A stretch of 64,000 nt of DNA from assembly GCF_947503045.1 (NCBI RefSeq), contig NZ_CANNCF010000004.1, forward strand, positions 124,001 through 188,000, given 5' to 3'. Each line of letters begins with the position of its first letter. Positions within the stretch are counted from its first letter, which is position 1. Positions 34,471-42,576 of the stretch are shown piece by piece. This DNA comes from an uncultured Tateyamaria sp. GTDB taxonomy: Bacteria > Pseudomonadota > Alphaproteobacteria > Rhodobacterales > Rhodobacteraceae. The notes under the pieces were generated by a model, which had not been told where the DNA came from, did no database searches, and worked only from the letters and a program-made list of their open reading frames with translations. The position numbers were made by a program, and so were the translations under genes.

Positions 34471-35696
34471 GCGCGCGGGTTCTGGTCGTGGATGACGACG
34501 CGGCGGTGCGCGAAGCACTGGCGCAGACGCTGGAGCTGGCCGACCTCGATCCTGTCACCGCAGGGTCGTTCGTGGTGGCCAAGGATCACATCACCGCGCA
34601 ATTTGACGGCGTGATCCTGTCCGACATCCGTATGCCCGGGCGCGACGGCTTTCACCTGCTCGCCCATGCCCGCCGCGTGGACGAGGACCTGCCGGTGATC
34701 CTGCTCACAGGCGAGGGCGACATTCCGATGGCCGTGCAGGCGATGCGCGACGGGGCCTTTGGGTTTCTGGAAAAACCCTGCGCGCCCCGTGACTTGCTGG
34801 CCGTTCTTGAACGCGCGCTCAAGACCCGCGCGCTGGTGCTGGAAAACCGCCGCCTGCGCGATCTGGTGGAAAGCGGCGATCCGGCGGCGCGGATGCTCTT
34901 TGGTCAATCCGAACAGGCCGAGAGCCTGCGCGCGCGCGTGCGCCGGGTCGCTACGCTCGAAACCGAAGTGCTGATCACCGGCGCGCCCGGCACCGGCATC
35001 TCCAAGGTGGCCGAGGTGATCCACCTCAGCTCATTGCGCTCCAAGGCACCCTTTGTGAAACGCGCCGCCGCCGATCTGGGGCCCGAAGGCCTGGGCGAGG
35101 CGCTTGAGGCCGCAGCTGGGGGCAGCCTGTTCCTCGACGAGGTCTCGCAATTGCCGGCTGCCAGCCAGTTGACCCTGCTGGAAGTGCTCGAAACCGGGCG
35201 TGCCACCCGGTTGCTGGCGGGCAGCACGCGCGATCTGCGTGCCGCAGTGGAAGAGGGCGCGCTGAACGGCGATCTCTACTACCGGCTCGAGGTGATGCCG
35301 GTGCGCATTCCCTCACTCAGCGAACGGCCCGAGGATATTCCGGTGCTGTTTCGTCACTACGTGGCGCAAGCCGCCGAGCAGGCCGGGCTTCAGCCGCCCG
35401 AAATCGGTCCGGATCACATGGCGGGCCTGATGGCGCAGGACTGGCCCGGAAATGCGCGTTCGCTGATGAGTGCGGCGATGCGCTTTGTGCTGGGCATGCC
35501 CGAAGACAGCGCCAAGGCTGCGGACATGGGGCTGGCGGATCAGATGGCGCGGGTGGAACGCTCGCTCCTGATTGCGGCACTGGGGCGGCAGAACGGCCAT
35601 GCCAGTGCGGCGGCACAGGCGCTCAAACTGCCGCGCAAGACGTTTTACGACAAGCTCGCGCGGCACGGGATTCGGGCTGAAGACTATCGGCGCTAA
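34467..35696 (+). CDS. dctD: DctD-like response regulator with degenerate AAA+ domain
   Basis: A 409-residue NtrC-family regulator. Receiver domain 1-120 with phospho-acceptor Asp53 (ILSDIRMPG) and Lys103. The AAA+ domain is eroded: Walker A reads GAPGTGISK at 172-180 without Lys in the usual place. The segment that should hold the ESELFGHEKGAFTGA sigma-54 loop is shortened to about 18 unrelated residues (199-216). Walker B (GGSLFLDE) remains. The C-terminus is a Fis-type helix-turn-helix (GHASAAAQALKLPRKTFYDK). It presumably still binds DNA and responds to DctB, but sigma-54 activation looks impossible. Confidence 0.9.
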   Translation: MSARVLVVDDDAAVREALAQTLELADLDPVTAGSFVVAKDHITAQFDGVILSDIRMPGRDGFHLLAHARRVDEDLPVILLTGEGDIPMAVQAMRDGAFGFLEKPCAPRDLLAVLERALKTRALVLENRRLRDLVESGDPAARMLFGQSEQAESLRARVRRVATLETEVLITGAPGTGISKVAEVIHLSSLRSKAPFVKRAAADLGPEGLGEALEAAAGGSLFLDEVSQLPAASQLTLLEVLETGRATRLLAGSTRDLRAAVEEGALNGDLYYRLEVMPVRIPSLSERPEDIPVLFRHYVAQAAEQAGLQPPEIGPDHMAGLMAQDWPGNARSLMSAAMRFVLGMPEDSAKAADMGLADQMARVERSLLIAALGRQNGHASAAAQALKLPRKTFYDKLARHGIRAEDYRR

Positions 35697-35698
35697 AC

Positions 35699-35745
35699 TG
35701 TGCGGATTTCCGCACATGGGTGCGAAAGGCCGTGCGAAATTTCGC
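35699..35745. terminator. hairpins after dctD
   Basis: TGTGCGGA (35699-35706) and TCCGCACA (35709-35716) form a perfect short stem immediately after the dctD stop; a second palindrome, GCGAAATTTCGC, is at 35734-35745. There is no long T-tract. They separate dctBD from dctPQM, whose promoter should lie in 35746-35930. Confidence 0.5.
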
Positions 35746-35944
35746 TCATCCCGTGTCGAGTTTAATCCAAAACACATCAAGAATAATCTGTAACGCACTG
35801 TAAAACAACAATACCATGATCCACAACTCTTGGTTAAAATTGCGCGTTTTGCATCCCGTCCAAAACTTGATCAAATGACCGTGACGCCGCGCAGATCATG
35901 TGCGGCGCGGAACTGCCAACCATAATCTCTGGGAGGAGACCCTA

Positions 35945-36946
35945 ATGAAACTCATGACCGCTGCCGCAACGGCATTGGCCCTGACTGTAAGCGCGGGCGC
36001 TGTTGCCGCCGCTTGCGACGATGGCGAAATCGTCATCAAGTTCAGCCACGTGACCAACACCGACAAACACCCCAAGGGCATCGCCGCCTCACTGCTGCAA
36101 CAGCGTGTGAACGACGAGATGAACGGCACCGCCTGCATGGAAGTGTTCCCGCAGTCGACGCTTTATAACGATGACCAGGTCCTTGAGGCGCTGCTGCAGG
36201 GCGACGTGCAGATGGCCGCACCGTCCCTGTCCAAGTTCGAGCAGTTCACCAAAGTGTTCCGCATCTTCGATCTGCCTTTCATGTTCAAGAACATCGCAGC
36301 GGTCGATGCGTTCCAGAAATCGGAATCCGGCGAGGCGATGAAAGCGTCGATGACCCGTCGCGGTCTGCTGGGCCTCGAATTCTGGCACAATGGGATGAAG
36401 CAGATGTCGGCCAACAAGCCGCTGAACCTGCCCACGGATGCCGCTGGCCTCAAGTTCCGCGTGCAGCCCTCTGACGTGATCAAGGCGCAGATGGAAGCGA
36501 TCGGCGTCAGCCCACAGCCGATGGCCTTCTCCGAAGTTTACGGCGCGCTGCAAACCGGCGTTGTGGACGGTCAGGAAAACACATGGTCCAACATCTGGGG
36601 CCAAAAGTTCTTTGAGGTGCAGGACGGCATCACAGAGACCAACCACGGCATCATCGACTATATGGTTGTGACCTCCACTGACTGGTGGGACAGCCTTGAT
36701 CCAGCCGTGCGTGACCAACTGGCCACAATTCTTGAGGAAGTCACCGTTGCACGTAACGCGGAATCCTCCAACGTGAACGAAGCGGCCAAAGCCTCGATCA
36801 TCGAAGCAGGCGGCGAAGTGCGCGCGCTGGACGCCGACACCCGCCAGATCTGGGTCGATGCGATGAAACCTGTCTGGTCGCAATTCGTGGACGATGTCGG
36901 CCAGGACAACATCGACGCAGCCCAGGCGATCAACGCCGGTTTTTAG
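35945..36946 (+). CDS. dctP: TRAP transporter solute-binding protein DctP
   Basis: A 333-residue periplasmic C4-dicarboxylate-type binding protein. Signal peptide 1-22 (MKLMTAAATALALTVSAGAVAAA). The DctP fold shows IKFSHVTNTDKHPKG, the substrate-arginine region KFRVQPSDVIKAQMEA, and PMAFSEVYGALQTGVVDGQE. A GGGAGGAG site precedes the ATG. First gene of dctPQM, preceded by dctBD. Confidence 0.95.
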   Translation: MKLMTAAATALALTVSAGAVAAACDDGEIVIKFSHVTNTDKHPKGIAASLLQQRVNDEMNGTACMEVFPQSTLYNDDQVLEALLQGDVQMAAPSLSKFEQFTKVFRIFDLPFMFKNIAAVDAFQKSESGEAMKASMTRRGLLGLEFWHNGMKQMSANKPLNLPTDAAGLKFRVQPSDVIKAQMEAIGVSPQPMAFSEVYGALQTGVVDGQENTWSNIWGQKFFEVQDGITETNHGIIDYMVVTSTDWWDSLDPAVRDQLATILEEVTVARNAESSNVNEAAKASIIEAGGEVRALDADTRQIWVDAMKPVWSQFVDDVGQDNIDAAQAINAGF

Positions 36947-36970
36947 ATCACGGCGTGATCTGAACCAATG

Positions 36971-36995
36971 CCCGGCCCCTGTTGCGGGGGCCGGG
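36971..36995 (+). terminator. GC-rich hairpin between dctP and dctQ
   Basis: Arms CCCGGCCCC (36971-36979) and GGGGCCGGG (36987-36995) without a T-tract. Such structures after binding-protein genes commonly stabilise that part of the message and lower downstream expression. Confidence 0.6.
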
Positions 36996-37039
36996 TCCGC
37001 GTGCCGCCAACCCGCGCGGCACTATGGGAGGGGAGCCCC

Positions 37040-37720
37040 ATGTCATCACATTATCAGCCCAAAACGGCCCTTGGCCGCATCGTGAACGAGATCGAGGAAA
37101 CGGCCATCGCGCTGATCCTCGCCTCGATGACGATCCTGACCTTCATCAATGTCGTGCTGCGTTATGGCTACAAGACAGGCCTTACATGGGGGCTTGAGGC
37201 GGTGAGCTTTCTCTTTGCCTGGCTCGTGCTGTTCGGCGCCTCCTATGCGGTCAAGGTGACGGCACATCTGGGTGTGGACGCGGTCATCAACCTGTTTTCC
37301 CCGCCCGTGCGTCGCATCATTGCGTTGGTGGCGGCGGCGATCTTTGTCTTTTATGCGATGCTTCTGATGAAAGGGGCTTGGGATTACTGGGCGCCTTTTG
37401 CGGGCTTTGATGTGACCTCGGGGCGCTGGTTCCCCACCGGCTTTACGCCGACCCGTGATCAGGCCTGGTACGAGGTGCTTGAAGTGCCGATGCTCGAGTC
37501 GTTGCGCTGGATCGAGCCGATCATGAACGAGGGTGAGGCGTACGAGAAAATGCCCCGCTTCATCCCTTACGCCGCGTTGCCATTTGGCATGGCTCTGTTG
37601 CTCTTCCGGGTCATTCAGGCCGCCATCCGCATCTTCAAGGGCGAGGCAACCAGCATGATCGTCAGCCACGAGGCCGAAGACGAGGTCGAGGCCGTCAAAC
37701 ACATGAACGAAGGCGCATAA
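37040..37720 (+). CDS. dctQ: TRAP transporter small membrane subunit DctQ
   Basis: A 226-residue inner-membrane protein with four hydrophobic spans (about 22-40, 52-75, 92-115 and 180-198). It contains the DctQ block FINVVLRYGYKTGLTWGLEA. The loop between spans 3 and 4 is longer than usual (about 60 residues). A GGGAGGGGAG ribosome site precedes the ATG. It forms the membrane complex with DctM, whose gene starts 3 bp downstream. Confidence 0.93.
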   Translation: MSSHYQPKTALGRIVNEIEETAIALILASMTILTFINVVLRYGYKTGLTWGLEAVSFLFAWLVLFGASYAVKVTAHLGVDAVINLFSPPVRRIIALVAAAIFVFYAMLLMKGAWDYWAPFAGFDVTSGRWFPTGFTPTRDQAWYEVLEVPMLESLRWIEPIMNEGEAYEKMPRFIPYAALPFGMALLLFRVIQAAIRIFKGEATSMIVSHEAEDEVEAVKHMNEGA

Positions 37721-37723
37721 ACC

Positions 37724-39100
37724 ATGGAAGTTGCAATTCTTTTCGCCCTCGTCATTGGGCTGATGCTGATCGGTGTGCCGATTGCCGTCTCGCTAGGCAT
37801 GTCGTCGATCCTGTTCCTGCTGGTGCTCAGCGACACGTCGCTGGCCTCGATCGCACAGACCCTGTTTCAGGCGATGGCCGGACACTACACGCTGCTTGCG
37901 ATCCCGTTCTTTATTCTGGCCTCGACCTTCATGTCGACGGGCGGGGTGGCGCGGCGGATCATCCGCTTTTCGATCGCGCTTGTCGGGCATTATCCGGGTG
38001 GGCTCGCCATCGCGGGCGTTGTGGCCTGTATGATGTTTGCGGCCCTGTCGGGGTCCAGTCCGGCCACGGTTGTGGCCATCGGCTCCATCGTGATCGCGGG
38101 CATGCGGCAGGTCGGCTATACCAAGGATTTCGCGGCAGGGGTCATCGCCAACGCAGGGACCCTTGGTATCCTGATCCCGCCGTCGATTGTGATGGTGGTC
38201 TATGCCTCGGCCACGGACGTGTCCGTGGGGCGGATGTTCCTGGCCGGTGTGATCCCGGGCCTGCTTGCGGGCACCATGCTGATGATCACAATCTACATCA
38301 TCGCCCGCGTGCGCAATCTGCCCAAGGGCGACTGGCTTGGCTGGGGCGAAGTCTGGAAATCGGGGCTTGCGGCCTCGGGCGGTCTGTTCCTGATCGTAAT
38401 CATTCTGGGCGGCATCTATGGCGGCATCTTTACCCCGACCGAAGCGGCGGCGGTGGCGGCGGTCTATGCGTTCCTGATCTCGGTCTTTGTCTATCGCGAC
38501 ATGGGTCCGCTCAAGACGCCGGACGGTGAAGCGAACCATTCGCTGTTTACCAAACCCTGGGCGCTGGTGACCGCGTTTTTCCACCGCGACACCAAGAACG
38601 CGCTGTTTGATGCGGGCAAGCTGACCGTGACCCTGATGTTCATCATCGCCAACGCGCTGATCCTGAAACACGTGCTGACGGATGAGCAGATCCCGCAGAA
38701 GATCGTGGGCATCATGACCGATGTGGGCTTTGGCCCGATCACCTTCCTGATCATTGTGAACGTCATTCTGCTGATTGGCGGGCAGTTCATGGAGCCGTCG
38801 GGCCTGCTGGTCATCGTAGCACCCCTTGTGTTCCCCATCGCCATCGAGTTGGGGATCGATCCGATCCATCTGGGCATCATCATGGTGGTGAACATGGAGA
38901 TTGGGATGATCACGCCGCCGGTGGGTCTGAACCTGTTTGTGACCTCGGGGGTCGCCAACATGCCGATGATGTCGGTGGTGCGCGCAGCGCTGCCGTTCAC
39001 CGCCGTGCTCTTCGTCTTCCTGATCATGGTGACCTATATCCCGATCATCTCAACGTGGTTGCCGACGCTGATGATGGGGCCGGAGATCATTGTGAGGTGA
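37724..39100 (+). CDS. dctM: TRAP transporter large membrane subunit DctM
   Basis: A 458-residue, roughly 12-span permease that uses the sodium or proton gradient. DctM signatures include GVPIAVSLGMSSILFLL, AALSGSSPATVVAIGSI, GTLGILIPPSIVMVVYA and MEIGMITPPVGLNLFV. Expected substrate is a C4-dicarboxylate such as succinate, fumarate or malate, by linkage to dctBD; other organic acids remain possible. Confidence 0.95.
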   Translation: MEVAILFALVIGLMLIGVPIAVSLGMSSILFLLVLSDTSLASIAQTLFQAMAGHYTLLAIPFFILASTFMSTGGVARRIIRFSIALVGHYPGGLAIAGVVACMMFAALSGSSPATVVAIGSIVIAGMRQVGYTKDFAAGVIANAGTLGILIPPSIVMVVYASATDVSVGRMFLAGVIPGLLAGTMLMITIYIIARVRNLPKGDWLGWGEVWKSGLAASGGLFLIVIILGGIYGGIFTPTEAAAVAAVYAFLISVFVYRDMGPLKTPDGEANHSLFTKPWALVTAFFHRDTKNALFDAGKLTVTLMFIIANALILKHVLTDEQIPQKIVGIMTDVGFGPITFLIIVNVILLIGGQFMEPSGLLVIVAPLVFPIAIELGIDPIHLGIIMVVNMEIGMITPPVGLNLFVTSGVANMPMMSVVRAALPFTAVLFVFLIMVTYIPIISTWLPTLMMGPEIIVR

Positions 39101-39123
39101 TTTCGCCTGCGGCGGGCGGGGAA

Positions 39124-39187
39124 GGGGGGCGCTGCCCCCCTCGGCCTTGCGGCCTCACCCCCCGGAGTTTTTCGGGCCAAGTGAAGG
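39124..39187 (-). repeat. dispersed GC-hairpin repeat, copy 2
   Basis: Hairpin GGGGGGC-GCT-GCCCCCC (39124-39140), a small GGCC-TTGC-GGCC stem (39143-39154), then CCCCGGAGTTTTTCGGGCC followed by AAGTGAAG. It shares its tail with copies at 19375-19421 and 27231-27258 and lies between convergent dctM and tpiA, where it may also terminate transcription. Confidence 0.75.
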
Positions 39188-39193
39188 TGTGAT

Positions 39194-39940
39194 CTAGGCT
39201 TTGGCCAGGGCGTCGATGATGGGTTGGAAGTCTGCCGCCTTGAGGGAGGCACCGCCGACCAGCGCGCCGTCTACGTTTTGGGCGGTGAAGATTTCGGCGG
39301 CATTGGTGGGTTTGACCGAACCGCCATAGAGGATGCGGATCTTGTCGCCCTCGGCGCCGAAGCGGGCCACAAGCCGGTCGCGGATCATGTCGTGGGTTTC
39401 GATGATCTGTTCGAGCGTCGGCACGCGGCCCGTGCCGATGGCCCAGATCGGTTCATAGGCAATCACCAGCGTCTCGCCTGTTGCCCCATCGGGCATGGAG
39501 GCGTCCAATTGGGCGGCGATGATGTCGAGTGTGTCGGGGCCCATGCGCTCATCCTCGCTTTCGCCGATGCACAGGATCGCCAACAGGTCTGCAGCCCAGG
39601 CGGCCTCGACCTTGGCGCGGATATCGCTGTCTGCCTCGTGATGGTCCGCGCGTCGTTCCGAGTGGCCCACGATCACGGCACTGGCCCCGGTGTCCTTGAC
39701 CATCTGGGCCGAGATGTCGCCTGTATGCGCGCCCTTGGGTGCGGCGTGGCAATCCTGACCGCCGATGCGGACGGGGCTGTTTTGGGTGACCTCCACCGCC
39801 TGGGACAACAGCGTGGCGGGGGGGCAGATCAGGATGTCGGGACCTGCGTCGGGCTGAGCCGCGGCGAGAGTGGAGAGTTCCTCCATCAGTTCGGCATTGC
39901 CGTTCATTTTCCAGTTGCCCGCTGCCAGTGATCGCCGCAT
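39194..39940 (-). CDS. tpiA: triosephosphate isomerase
   Basis: A 248-residue TIM-barrel enzyme interconverting dihydroxyacetone phosphate and glyceraldehyde 3-phosphate. Active-site residues are visible: Lys in AGNWKMNG, His in VGHSERR and Glu in AYEPIWAIGTG. The phosphate-binding ILYGGSVKPTN is near the end. The start at 39940 matches the family N-terminus (MRRSLAAGNWKMNG). Confidence 0.97.
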   Translation of the reverse strand: MRRSLAAGNWKMNGNAELMEELSTLAAAQPDAGPDILICPPATLLSQAVEVTQNSPVRIGGQDCHAAPKGAHTGDISAQMVKDTGASAVIVGHSERRADHHEADSDIRAKVEAAWAADLLAILCIGESEDERMGPDTLDIIAAQLDASMPDGATGETLVIAYEPIWAIGTGRVPTLEQIIETHDMIRDRLVARFGAEGDKIRILYGGSVKPTNAAEIFTAQNVDGALVGGASLKAADFQPIIDALAKA

Positions 39941-40066
39941 CTGTCCGCTCCCATTTTTCAAACGTCCCGCGCGGCTTAGCATTGCGGCTGTACCTGCGCT
40001 AGGGCTGCGTTACGCGGCTGATGGTCGATGGGGTCAGGGACGGCACCCATGCAACCGCGACCAACC

Positions 40067-40390
40067 TCACAAATGGGAAATCGCCGCGCGGGCCAGATCA
40101 ACCGCCTCGCTTGCATCATCCAGCGCGCTGTCGGGCAGCGCCCAGTAGGGCATCGAGGCGGGCGGCTTGCCGTCGCGCTGATAGGTCCAGCGCTCCATCC
40201 CCATGGCGTCAAAACGCGCCTGCATCTCGCCCTGACCTTTAAGCATGATGCGCCCGTCGCTCATCATCACCGCAAAGATGGCGCCGTCCAGATAGAGGCC
40301 CAGACCGCCAAACATCTTGCGGGTGGTGACGGGGCCAACATCGGAAAACAGATCGACGGCAAAGGCGATTTCTTCCGCCGAAAGGGCCAT
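40067..40390 (-). CDS. TfoX N-terminal-domain protein
   Basis: A 107-residue protein consisting of a TfoX N-terminal domain, visible in RKMFGGLGLYLDGAIFAVM (about residues 24-42). Full-length TfoX controls competence in gamma-proteobacteria, but short stand-alone versions have no set function. It starts 1 bp after the stop of the IscA-type gene, so the two are cotranslated. Confidence 0.85.
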   Translation of the reverse strand: MALSAEEIAFAVDLFSDVGPVTTRKMFGGLGLYLDGAIFAVMMSDGRIMLKGQGEMQARFDAMGMERWTYQRDGKPPASMPYWALPDSALDDASEAVDLARAAISHL

Positions 40391-40391
40391 G

Positions 40392-40769
40392 TCAGGCGTT
40401 GCGCTCGGCGCTGAGGGCCTCGACATCCTTGAAGCTGATGGATTCACCACAGCCACAGGCGTCAGACACATTGGGGTTGTTGAACTTGAACCCGGATTCC
40501 AGCAGCGAGGTTTCATAATCGATCTCGGTGCCAAACAGAAACATCTGCGCCATCGGCGCGATCAGGATGCGCGCGCCGTCCTGTTCGACCACCTCGTCAT
40601 TGGGGTCGGGAGCGTCGACATATTCCATCGTGTATTCCATGCCCGCACAGCCGCCCTTTTTCACGCCGATGCGCAGGCCGGAATGGCCCTCTTTCTCCAT
40701 CAGGCGAAAGATATGCGCGGCGGCGCGGTCGGTGATGCTGACGGCCTGTTTGCCGGGGATCGAGAACAT
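40392..40769 (-). CDS. IscA/SufA-type iron-sulfur carrier
   Basis: A 125-residue A-type carrier delivering Fe-S clusters to apoproteins. The three conserved cysteines are in KKGGCAGMEY and ACGCGESISF. N-terminus MFSIPGKQAVSITDRAAAHI. It is upstream of the TfoX-like gene with 1 bp between. Whether it is SufA, IscA or ErpA cannot be settled, so no symbol is given. Confidence 0.92.
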   Translation of the reverse strand: MFSIPGKQAVSITDRAAAHIFRLMEKEGHSGLRIGVKKGGCAGMEYTMEYVDAPDPNDEVVEQDGARILIAPMAQMFLFGTEIDYETSLLESGFKFNNPNVSDACGCGESISFKDVEALSAERNA

Positions 40770-40785
40770 GGAATGTGGCCTGTTG

Positions 40786-41655
40786 TTATCCTGCGCCCAA
40801 GGTAAGGTCTGGGTCGGTCGCGCGCAAGGGGCGCGGGTGACGCAGGCCAAGGGCGAGGGCATCAAGGGCGGCGCGGATCGCCGGGTCGTGCCGGGTGTCC
40901 TGATGGCAGACCAGCCATTCTTCGGAGGTAAGGGCATCAATCACGTCGCTGACCCGGATGAGGTCCGGCACGCAATCCCCTGCAAAGGTTGGCAAAACCA
41001 CCCGGCCCACACCGCTGCGGGCAAGGGCGAGGCGGATGGTGGGTTCGTTTGATACCGCGACCATATCATCCCCGTGATGGGCCACGGTCCAGGCCTCGGA
41101 CGGCAGGGTGGCGGTGTCATCGCTGGGCCCGATCCAGCCAGTGACGCTGTCAGCGACCGCGTAGGCGGCGTGTTCGACTGTGCCGGTGCGCCGACCGGCC
41201 AGCCAGGGATGGGTGGGACGGCGATTGCGCACGCCGATATCGACCTCGCGCCGCTCGATATCCAGATCGCGGTTACAGCTGACAAATTCCGGCATCCAGG
41301 GCGCGTCGGGCGACCAGTAGTCAGTCAACGTGCGCGCCAGCCGCTCAGAGGTCCATGTCCCGGCAGACACCCGCACGCGGGGTGGGCCGGACTGTGCGGC
41401 GGACCAGTGGGCGATGTCACGGGCGGCGGCTTCCATTTTCTTGGCGCGGTCCAGCAGGGCGCGCCCTTCGGCGGTCGGGGTATAACCACTTGACCCGTGC
41501 ACAAACAACCGCCGTCCCGTGCGTTGTTCCAGCGCGGTCATGCGCCGCGACAGGGTCGCCTGGCTCAGCCCGCTTTCGCGCGCCGCCCCGGCAAGGGAGC
41601 CTGAGCGGGCCACAGCCGCGAACAATCCGAAATCTGTCCAATCGGTGATTTTCAT
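40786..41655 (-). CDS. LysR-family transcriptional regulator
   Basis: A 289-residue regulator. Winged-helix N-terminus MKITDWTDFGLFAAVARSGS through SQATLSRRMTALEQRTG, then a substrate-binding domain. It resembles the LysR subgroup with short, GcvA/PecT-unlike effector domains, but no ligand is evident. ATG at 41655 is favoured because the domain starts there; 12 extra codons are possible upstream. It lies 16 bp upstream of the IscA-type gene on the same strand. Confidence 0.9.
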   Translation of the reverse strand: MKITDWTDFGLFAAVARSGSLAGAARESGLSQATLSRRMTALEQRTGRRLFVHGSSGYTPTAEGRALLDRAKKMEAAARDIAHWSAAQSGPPRVRVSAGTWTSERLARTLTDYWSPDAPWMPEFVSCNRDLDIERREVDIGVRNRRPTHPWLAGRRTGTVEHAAYAVADSVTGWIGPSDDTATLPSEAWTVAHHGDDMVAVSNEPTIRLALARSGVGRVVLPTFAGDCVPDLIRVSDVIDALTSEEWLVCHQDTRHDPAIRAALDALALGLRHPRPLRATDPDLTLGAG

Positions 41656-41738
41656 AAATGAAAGCATAGCTGCGGTCTTGGGGTCTGACAATGGCGCGCG
41701 GTCTCTGTCAGATTGGGGACAGCGTGAAAGGAAATGTT

Positions 41739-41885
41739 ATGAAACACCCATATAAATCACTGGAAATGAACAGCATCTATGCGCAGGAACAAATGCTGTT
41801 TGCAAAAATGCAAGACGCAGACCAAATCCGCAAACGCAAACAACGGCGGCGGCGGATGTTGATGTGGGTTTTGCGCCGCCTGTGA
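41739..41885 (+). CDS. 48-residue basic protein
   Basis: A short protein starting MKHPYKSLEMNSIYAQEQML and ending in an arginine-rich cluster (KRKQRRRRMLMWVLRRL). A good AAAGGA ribosome site lies 8 nt upstream and a strong terminator follows 11 bp after the stop, so this is a compact monocistronic unit. It could bind nucleic acid or associate with membranes through its basic amphipathic end. I do not recognise a family. Confidence 0.65.
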   Translation: MKHPYKSLEMNSIYAQEQMLFAKMQDADQIRKRKQRRRRMLMWVLRRL

Positions 41886-41895
41886 GGGCATGAAA

Positions 41896-41928
41896 AAAGG
41901 GCCTCCCACGGATGTGGGGGCCCTGTTT
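41896..41928 (+). terminator. rho-independent terminator after 48-residue gene
   Basis: Stem GGGCC-T-CCCAC (41897-41907), loop GGAT, GTGGG-GGCCC (41912-41921), then TGTTTTGTT. The A-run on the other side could also serve the convergent SufT-like gene. Confidence 0.85.
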
Positions 41929-41957
41929 TGTTGGCATCGCGCCCGGTCTGTCGAAAT

Positions 41958-42320
41958 TTACATGAACCCCAGTTCGAGGCGCGCCTCGTCTGACATCATC
42001 TCCATTCCCCAGGGCGGTTCCCAGGTCAGGTCGACATCGACATGTTTGACGCCCGGCAGCGGCTCAACCGCATCCGCCACCCATCCGGGCATTTCACCAG
42101 CCACCGGGCAGCCCGGCGCGGTGAGGGACATCACGATTTTGACCTCGTTTTCCTCATTGATATCAATGGTGTAGATGAGGCCAAGTTCGTAGATATTCAC
42201 CGGAATCTCAGGGTCATAGACCGAGCGACACGCCTCGACAATCGCCTCGTGCAGCGGGTGATCGGTCGAAGACGGCGCAATCAGCGGCGTGCCTTCAAGG
42301 CGGTCATTGGGTTGGTTCAT
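41958..42320 (-). CDS. SufT/MIP18-family (DUF59) Fe-S assembly protein
   Basis: A 120-residue protein of the MIP18/PaaD/SufT family taking part in iron-sulfur cluster maturation. Signatures are VYDPEIPVNIYELGLIY and MSLTAPGCPVAGEM, with the reactive Cys in APGCP. It is separate from any suf operon here but close to the IscA-type carrier, 1.2 kb away on the same strand. Confidence 0.9.
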   Translation of the reverse strand: MNQPNDRLEGTPLIAPSSTDHPLHEAIVEACRSVYDPEIPVNIYELGLIYTIDINEENEVKIVMSLTAPGCPVAGEMPGWVADAVEPLPGVKHVDVDLTWEPPWGMEMMSDEARLELGFM

Positions 42321-42576
42321 CTCGGGCCTCGCGCGGTTCCTGACTGTTTAGATAGGGAAATGGGTCGCGCGCGTAAAGGGGTGCGGCGCGCAAAGCCTGC
42401 GAAAGGGGCAATGGACATGCCCGGCTGATCACCAAAGGTTCATTGGAAATTGATTTGTGGCACGGCCTGCTTTGGCGACATGCTGGCGCGCAGAATGCAA
42501 CGGTGCGCGTGCAGGCGCAAATGGCCCCCAAGGTGGGGCAGGTCTGCGCGCTGTCGCTATTTGAAAGGCTGCTTTG

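Noticed and set aside
35746-35944. TTGG...GCGC sequence as a sigma-54 (-24/-12) promoter for dctP
   Set aside because: The GG-to-GC spacing and surrounding bases do not fit the TGGCAC-N5-TTGC consensus, and the local DctD lacks the sigma-54 contact loop.
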